DNA of 64,000 nt from Daejeonella sp. H1SJ63 (GTDB lineage: Bacteria > Bacteroidota > Bacteroidia > Sphingobacteriales > Sphingobacteriaceae), in NCBI RefSeq assembly GCF_029360775.1, contig NZ_JARKMZ010000020.1, positions 105,881 to 169,880 of the forward strand. Direction: 5' to 3'. The notes beneath the pieces are model-generated. The model saw only the letters and a program-made list of their open reading frames with translations. It made no database searches and was not told the origin of the DNA. Shown in pieces: positions 60,011 through 64,000 of this stretch. Numbering within the stretch: position 1 is the stretch's first letter; each line of letters starts with the position of its first letter. A program made the position numbers and the translations under genes.

Positions 60011-61476
60011 CCCTCCATCTTCAGGACATTGTGTTTGGATCATCTGATCCTGCCATCTCCCAACAGATCGCTAAGCATATCCGGGAGGGCAAACTGAAAA
60101 AAATTGCTCCCCGGATTTATACAGGAAAACTGACTGATAGCGCGGAAGAAATAATTAAACGGAACCTGTTCAGTATCCTTGGTACACAATACCATGGTGC
60201 AGTACTCAGTCACCGGTCAGCATTTGAATACCGGCCCACAGAATCAGGAATATTGTTCTTAACCTATACCTATACCAAGAAGATAAAGCTGCCCGGTGTC
60301 ACTCTCAGCTTTATGGCAGGATCCGGTCCAATTGAAGGCGATACGAAGATGTTCGAACTATACGTTTCCCAGCAGGCTCGTGCATATCTGGAGAATATGC
60401 AGGTATCCCGCAGAACGGGTGCTGATTCTAAAACACTGCCTATTAAACAAATAGAAGAAAAGCTGGAAAAGATTATCCAAATCAATGGGGAACAGGAAAT
60501 TAACCGCCTTCGCGACCGGGCCCGGGAAATTTCCGTACCGCTGGGTATGGACGCCGAGTTCACCAAACTAAATAGATTGATCAGCGCACTATTAGCCACG
60601 CGAACACACAAAGAGCTGGCTTCCCCGGCAGCAAAGGCACGCGCGCTGGGTGCTCCTTTTGATATCGAACGAATCAAAATCTTTGAATCCTTATTTATCG
60701 ATCTACGCGAACGGCCGCTTATCCGAAGACCGGATCAAAATGCCTCCGACATCTCCTTTAAAAATTTCGCCTTTTTCGAGAGTTATTTTTCCAATTACAT
60801 TGAAGGTACTGTATTTGAGATTGAAGAAGCTAAACAAATCATCGCAACTCAACAGCCGCTTCCAGCTCGCAACGCGGATTCGCACGACGTGCTGGGTACC
60901 TATCAGATTGTTTCAAGCCGACAGGAAATGCACGTGACGCCGCGCGATAGCACGCAACTGCTGGAAATTCTTCAGTATCGTCACCGGATCCTGATGTCGG
61001 CCCGTCCGGATAAAAATCCAGGCCTTTTTAAAGACCGTAACAACTTCGCAGGAAATACCACCTTCGTCGACTACCGCTTGGTGCGCGGCACTCTCATTAA
61101 AGGCTTTGAATTTTACAAGGCACTGGAACATCCCTTCGCCCGCGCTGTGTTCTTAAAGTTCATGGTCAGCGAAGTCCATCCGTTCCTGGACGGAAACGGA
61201 AGGCTGGCGCGGGTAATGATGAATGCAGAACTGGTGGCTGCTGAGGAATCCAAAATCATTATTCCCACAGTTTTTAGAGAAGACTACGTTGGGTCACTTC
61301 GTCGCCTGACCCGACAGGGAGACACAGATACCTATATCCGGGTAATGGTCAAAGCGCACCTGTTCAGCGAGCAAGTCTTCGGAGATGATCGGGACGAGAT
61401 GGAAAATCACCTTCGGGCCTGCAATGCATTCTCGGAACCGGAAGAAAACAAATTAAAAATCATTGAGCGGTTATGA
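59995..61476 (+). CDS. AbiEi-like / Fic fusion protein
   Basis: 493 residues. The first 140 look like an AbiEi-type antitoxin regulator: a winged helix (ISQQIAKHIREGKLKKIAPRIYTG, 22-45) then LFSILGTQYHGAVLSHRSAFEY. A helical linker (150-230) leads to a Fic domain: inhibitory motif SNYIEG (Ser/Thr-x3-Glu-Gly) near 265 and the active site HPFLDGNGRLAR near 394. Fic enzymes attach AMP to targets; the SNYIEG helix keeps the enzyme off until relieved (class II). The regulator and toxin-like domain are thus one chain. The motif array upstream suggests autoregulation. Confidence 0.82.
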   Translation: MEKNIPLHLQDIVFGSSDPAISQQIAKHIREGKLKKIAPRIYTGKLTDSAEEIIKRNLFSILGTQYHGAVLSHRSAFEYRPTESGILFLTYTYTKKIKLPGVTLSFMAGSGPIEGDTKMFELYVSQQARAYLENMQVSRRTGADSKTLPIKQIEEKLEKIIQINGEQEINRLRDRAREISVPLGMDAEFTKLNRLISALLATRTHKELASPAAKARALGAPFDIERIKIFESLFIDLRERPLIRRPDQNASDISFKNFAFFESYFSNYIEGTVFEIEEAKQIIATQQPLPARNADSHDVLGTYQIVSSRQEMHVTPRDSTQLLEILQYRHRILMSARPDKNPGLFKDRNNFAGNTTFVDYRLVRGTLIKGFEFYKALEHPFARAVFLKFMVSEVHPFLDGNGRLARVMMNAELVAAEESKIIIPTVFREDYVGSLRRLTRQGDTDTYIRVMVKAHLFSEQVFGDDRDEMENHLRACNAFSEPEENKLKIIERL

Positions 61477-61511
61477 AAAAATCCGATCAGCTACAGGGAA
61501 AAAAGAACCAG

Positions 61512-61583
61512 CTGTCCGTAGTGTTTCCATCAATTACTCACTGTCCGATAGAGTTAAGCATAATGTCTCTTCGGATAAGAATT
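61512..61583 (+). repeat. island repeat, copy D (head only)
   Basis: CTGTCCGTAGTGTTTCCATC, ACTGTCCGATAGAGTTAAGC, CTCTTCGGATAAG, directly after the Fic gene. The tail seen in copies B and C is missing. Confidence 0.7.
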
Positions 61584-61599
61584 AGCACCCTTAAATTAT

Positions 61600-62184
61600 T
61601 TACCACATCCTTCTCTGACCTGCACCTCCTCCTCCAAATTTCCCAAAAGGAAGGTTAAAACTCAATTTAACCTTAATAGCACCATCCTTGTAAGGAGAGG
61701 TTTGAGATTTAAAATATTTAACCGGATTATACTCTGTAAATGAATATCCTCCAAATAGTCCAAGGTTCTCAGTTAACATATAACCAACTCCAACTGTGCC
61801 ATACACCTGTATGGTTTTCTTAACTGTAACTTCATTTATTGAGTTGTTATTGAATAAATAATATTCACCATGCAGAAAACTCACACTGAGAAAAGGTGCC
61901 ATCCCCAAAAAGTCAGATTGTGCATGTATGCTGCCCCCTACATAGGTTTGTTTGTGACCTACATCTTCGGTTAATCTCTTCAGCAATCCCCCAACCAAAA
62001 ACTGATCTCCATTCTCTGTTTTAATACCAGCCATTAATGAAGTTTGATAAGAAGAGGTTGAGAGGGTACTGTATCCGATTTGACCAGCCAATACAAAATC
62101 ATTGTTTTGCCCGACTGTCAGTAATGGTAAAAATAAGAATGCAGATAAAATAATCTCTTTAAATACGCTTAGCTTTTTCTTCAT
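61600..62184 (-). CDS. outer-membrane beta-barrel-like protein
   Basis: 194 residues. Signal peptide (about 1-25, FLFLPLLTVGQ), then alternating strands (FVLAGQIGYSTLSTSSYQTSLMAGI, YGTVGVGYMLTENLGLFGGYSF, KVKLSFNLPFGKF) typical of a small 8-strand barrel with an OmpA/porin-like aromatic end, followed by a Gly-rich tail. Function unknown. It lies at the right edge of the accessory region. Confidence 0.65.
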   Translation of the reverse strand: MKKKLSVFKEIILSAFLFLPLLTVGQNNDFVLAGQIGYSTLSTSSYQTSLMAGIKTENGDQFLVGGLLKRLTEDVGHKQTYVGGSIHAQSDFLGMAPFLSVSFLHGEYYLFNNNSINEVTVKKTIQVYGTVGVGYMLTENLGLFGGYSFTEYNPVKYFKSQTSPYKDGAIKVKLSFNLPFGKFGGGGAGQRRMW

Positions 62185-62564
62185 GTTTCAACTTTATACC
62201 CTATCAATGAAACAGGATTCGAACCTGTGTCATCCGGCAAATAATCCCCCTCAGGTTCAAAGAGCGGCGAACCTGCTTTTGTTATTTAATCTAACAGACT
62301 GGTACTGATCGGCTGATGCTCTTAGCGGGTTAGGCGTATATTTTTTTAATGGTTTAGGTTAGTAAACATATTGAGAAGAACTCAAACCCGCAAATAATTT
62401 TGAATACAACTATTTGATTTACAATATATTAACTATACACAATGGTCGCATTTATATAGAGAATATAGCATTTCATATAGCTAATAAATTTGTTGGTATA
62501 TAGAATGACGTAAGTGGGAAACTGGTTTTTTGTTTGCATTTAGGAAGAGCTAAGCCGCTAAGGA
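62185..62564. other. intergenic region with a tRNA T-arm-like remnant
   Basis: On the minus strand ACAGGTTCGAATCCTGT (62223-62207 region) has the exact shape of a tRNA T arm, and a nearby 7-base inverted repeat CAGGTTC/GAACCTG follows. No matching acceptor or anticodon arm was found. No gene seen; the rest is A/T-rich. Confidence 0.4.
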
Positions 62565-63758
62565 TTATCCCGGAAAACTAAGTTTCCCCATCGATATAGA
62601 AGGCACTCCCGGATGCTTACCGAAATCTGTTTTACCTCCGGCAACAGCTTCATTGGCCAGCAATGCAAAAAGAACGGCTTCCTTGGCATCTGGCATAATG
62701 CCTAAATCGGAGGTAAATTTGAGCTTTTTACCCAGCTGCTGCTCAATCATACCGCTTAACAGAGGATTATGCATACCGCCTCCACTGATATAAACTTCAT
62801 AAGCTCCTTTACCCTCTACACTTTCCAATATAGCCTTCACAATACTTCCGGCGGTAAATGCCGCAAGGGTAGCCAGTGTATCTTCATTGCTAATATGATG
62901 CTGCCCCGATTTTAGGATTGCCTGATTCAGATAGCTTAAACTGAACAGCTCCGGACCGGTGGTTTTAGGATATCCGGATTGAAAAAAGGAATGATCAAAA
63001 AGTGCATTCAGGAGTTCCTGATTGACCTGACCCCGGGAGGCAATTTCAGCATTATTATCAAAATATTTTCCCGGATAGTTCAGCTGAACAAACTGATCCA
63101 TTAAAGTATTCCCAGGACCTACGTCTGAAGAGAAAAAGTCAGTTGAAAACTGAGCAGGAAGAAAGGTAAAGTTGGATATACCGCCAATATTCAGCATGAT
63201 GCGGTTTTCATCCCGGTTTGAAAACAACAGATAATCGCCGTAAACAGCCAATGGAGCGCCCTCACAACCTGCTGCCACATGTTTCTGTCTGAAATCACTG
63301 AGCGTAATGATTCCGGTTTTCATAGCCAGATGATCGCCATCCCCAATCTGAAGGGTAGCATTGGAGTACGCATCCACCTGACGCTGATGTTTAGGTGCAT
63401 GATAAATGGTTTGACCATGACTGGCAATCAGATCGATCTCTGAAACGGAGATTTTCCATTCATCCAATGCCTCCAGAACTAATTCAGCATAGTAAGAACC
63501 AATAAATGCGTTAAGAAGGGTAACTTTTTCAAGATCTGCAGTTCTTTTGGCAAAAACCGATTTAAGATCTTCCCTGAATTCGGGTTTATATTTTGTCCCT
63601 TTAAAATTTCTTAATCTTACCCGGGTATCGAGACCGCTGCCACTGAATTCACACAAGGCAATATCCAAACCGTCAAATGAGGTACCCGACATCAAACCGA
63701 TAATATTCCTGACGGGTTTATTAGCTATTTTATAAAGTAACTCAATATTAGTATTCAT
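62565..63758 (-). CDS. anmK: anhydro-N-acetylmuramic acid kinase
   Basis: 397 residues. NIIGLMSGTSFDGLDIALCEF at 18-38 (key residues GLMSGTSFDGLD) is the family phosphate-binding motif; LIASHGQTIYHAP, LNIGGISNFTFLP, DVGPGNTLMDQ and VYISGGGMHNPLL follow in order. Recycles peptidoglycan by turning 1,6-anhydro-MurNAc into MurNAc-6-phosphate. Slightly longer than E. coli AnmK. A housekeeping gene that marks the return to the core chromosome. Confidence 0.94.
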   Translation of the reverse strand: MNTNIELLYKIANKPVRNIIGLMSGTSFDGLDIALCEFSGSGLDTRVRLRNFKGTKYKPEFREDLKSVFAKRTADLEKVTLLNAFIGSYYAELVLEALDEWKISVSEIDLIASHGQTIYHAPKHQRQVDAYSNATLQIGDGDHLAMKTGIITLSDFRQKHVAAGCEGAPLAVYGDYLLFSNRDENRIMLNIGGISNFTFLPAQFSTDFFSSDVGPGNTLMDQFVQLNYPGKYFDNNAEIASRGQVNQELLNALFDHSFFQSGYPKTTGPELFSLSYLNQAILKSGQHHISNEDTLATLAAFTAGSIVKAILESVEGKGAYEVYISGGGMHNPLLSGMIEQQLGKKLKFTSDLGIMPDAKEAVLFALLANEAVAGGKTDFGKHPGVPSISMGKLSFPG

Positions 63759-64000
63759 ACCGGTAATATCTGTTTCTTATCCCCCAAAGGCAGTTAAACC
63801 CTGTCGCAATGGGTACAATCATTATCTGCTTAAATCTAGGGAATAAAAAATCATTGTTGTCCGGTTAAATTTGGAAATTTATTTCATTTTTTTAAAGTAA
63901 AGCCACCTATATAGCCTTTCCTCCCTCTATCGCCCAATGTCATTAAGTTAAGGATATTCACAATGTATTCTTTCGATTTTTAGTCACTTTAGGCTTCATT
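63759..64000. other. end of window, non-coding
   Basis: No gene seen. CCTTTCCTCCCTCTATCGCC at about 63915 repeats a word at about 11400, so a dispersed element probably continues past the window. Confidence 0.4.

Noticed and set aside
62185..62300. Possible complete tRNA gene on the minus strand
   Set aside because: Only a T-arm shape is present; no acceptor arm pairing, D arm or anticodon arm could be built around it.

Overview
The window looks like a chromosome segment of a Bacteroidota bacterium, most likely of the family Sphingobacteriaceae (Pedobacter-like). The signs are a SusC/SusD pair, a rhamnulose-phosphate aldolase/dehydrogenase fusion, promoters of the TTTG-N19-TAnnTTTG type with little or no 5' leader, and many small secreted or regulatory proteins typical of that phylum. 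No rRNA gene, complete tRNA gene, CRISPR array or intact transposase was seen.

Layout. 1-4.45 kb: L-rhamnose catabolism on the plus strand (aldolase/dehydrogenase cut by the window edge, isomerase, kinase, mutarotase). 4.5-16.5 kb: housekeeping genes (peptide deformylase, NifU-like and Mrp Fe-S factors, a peptidoglycan glycosyltransferase, a phosphoribosyltransferase, phosphatidylserine decarboxylase, an MscS channel, trmD and rplS) plus a PepSY membrane protein. 16.5-19.0 kb: a TonB siderophore receptor behind a Fur-box-like palindrome. 19.4-24.5 kb: a class I lanthipeptide locus with a 44-residue Thr-rich precursor, a divergent LytS/LytTR two-component pair and a full-length LanB dehydratase. 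24.7-31.4 kb: regulators and a four-gene group resembling a holin/endolysin cassette. 31.4-38.2 kb: a MauE-like membrane protein and small secreted protein convergent with a TlpA-SusC-SusD operon, sharing one terminator.

38.3-62.2 kb is an accessory defence island rich in repeats and broken genes. It holds a GHKL ATPase + Mrr-type nuclease pair, and a tightly overlapping five-gene operon of DUF4007, large ATPase, PAPS-reductase-like, DUF262 and SIR2 proteins. The first three match the SspB-SspC-SspD DNA phosphorothioation module; the last two look like an unusual effector pair replacing SspE. Beside the operon lie a stand-alone domain resembling the sulfur-binding domain of ScoMcrA-type enzymes and a candidate small RNA. 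Further on come a truncated PIN gene, a frameshifted STAS-like gene, an HsdR-N-like nuclease, and an AbiEi-like/Fic fusion preceded by seven copies of an A/T-rich motif that runs into its start codon. 62.5-63.8 kb returns to housekeeping (anmK).

The strongest discovery candidates are the Ssp-like operon with DUF262+SIR2, the GHKL/nuclease pair, the lanthipeptide locus, the repeat array before the Fic gene, and a 160-base element at 38.7 kb with two mutually exclusive foldings. All assignments come from reading motifs by eye; no database search was run.
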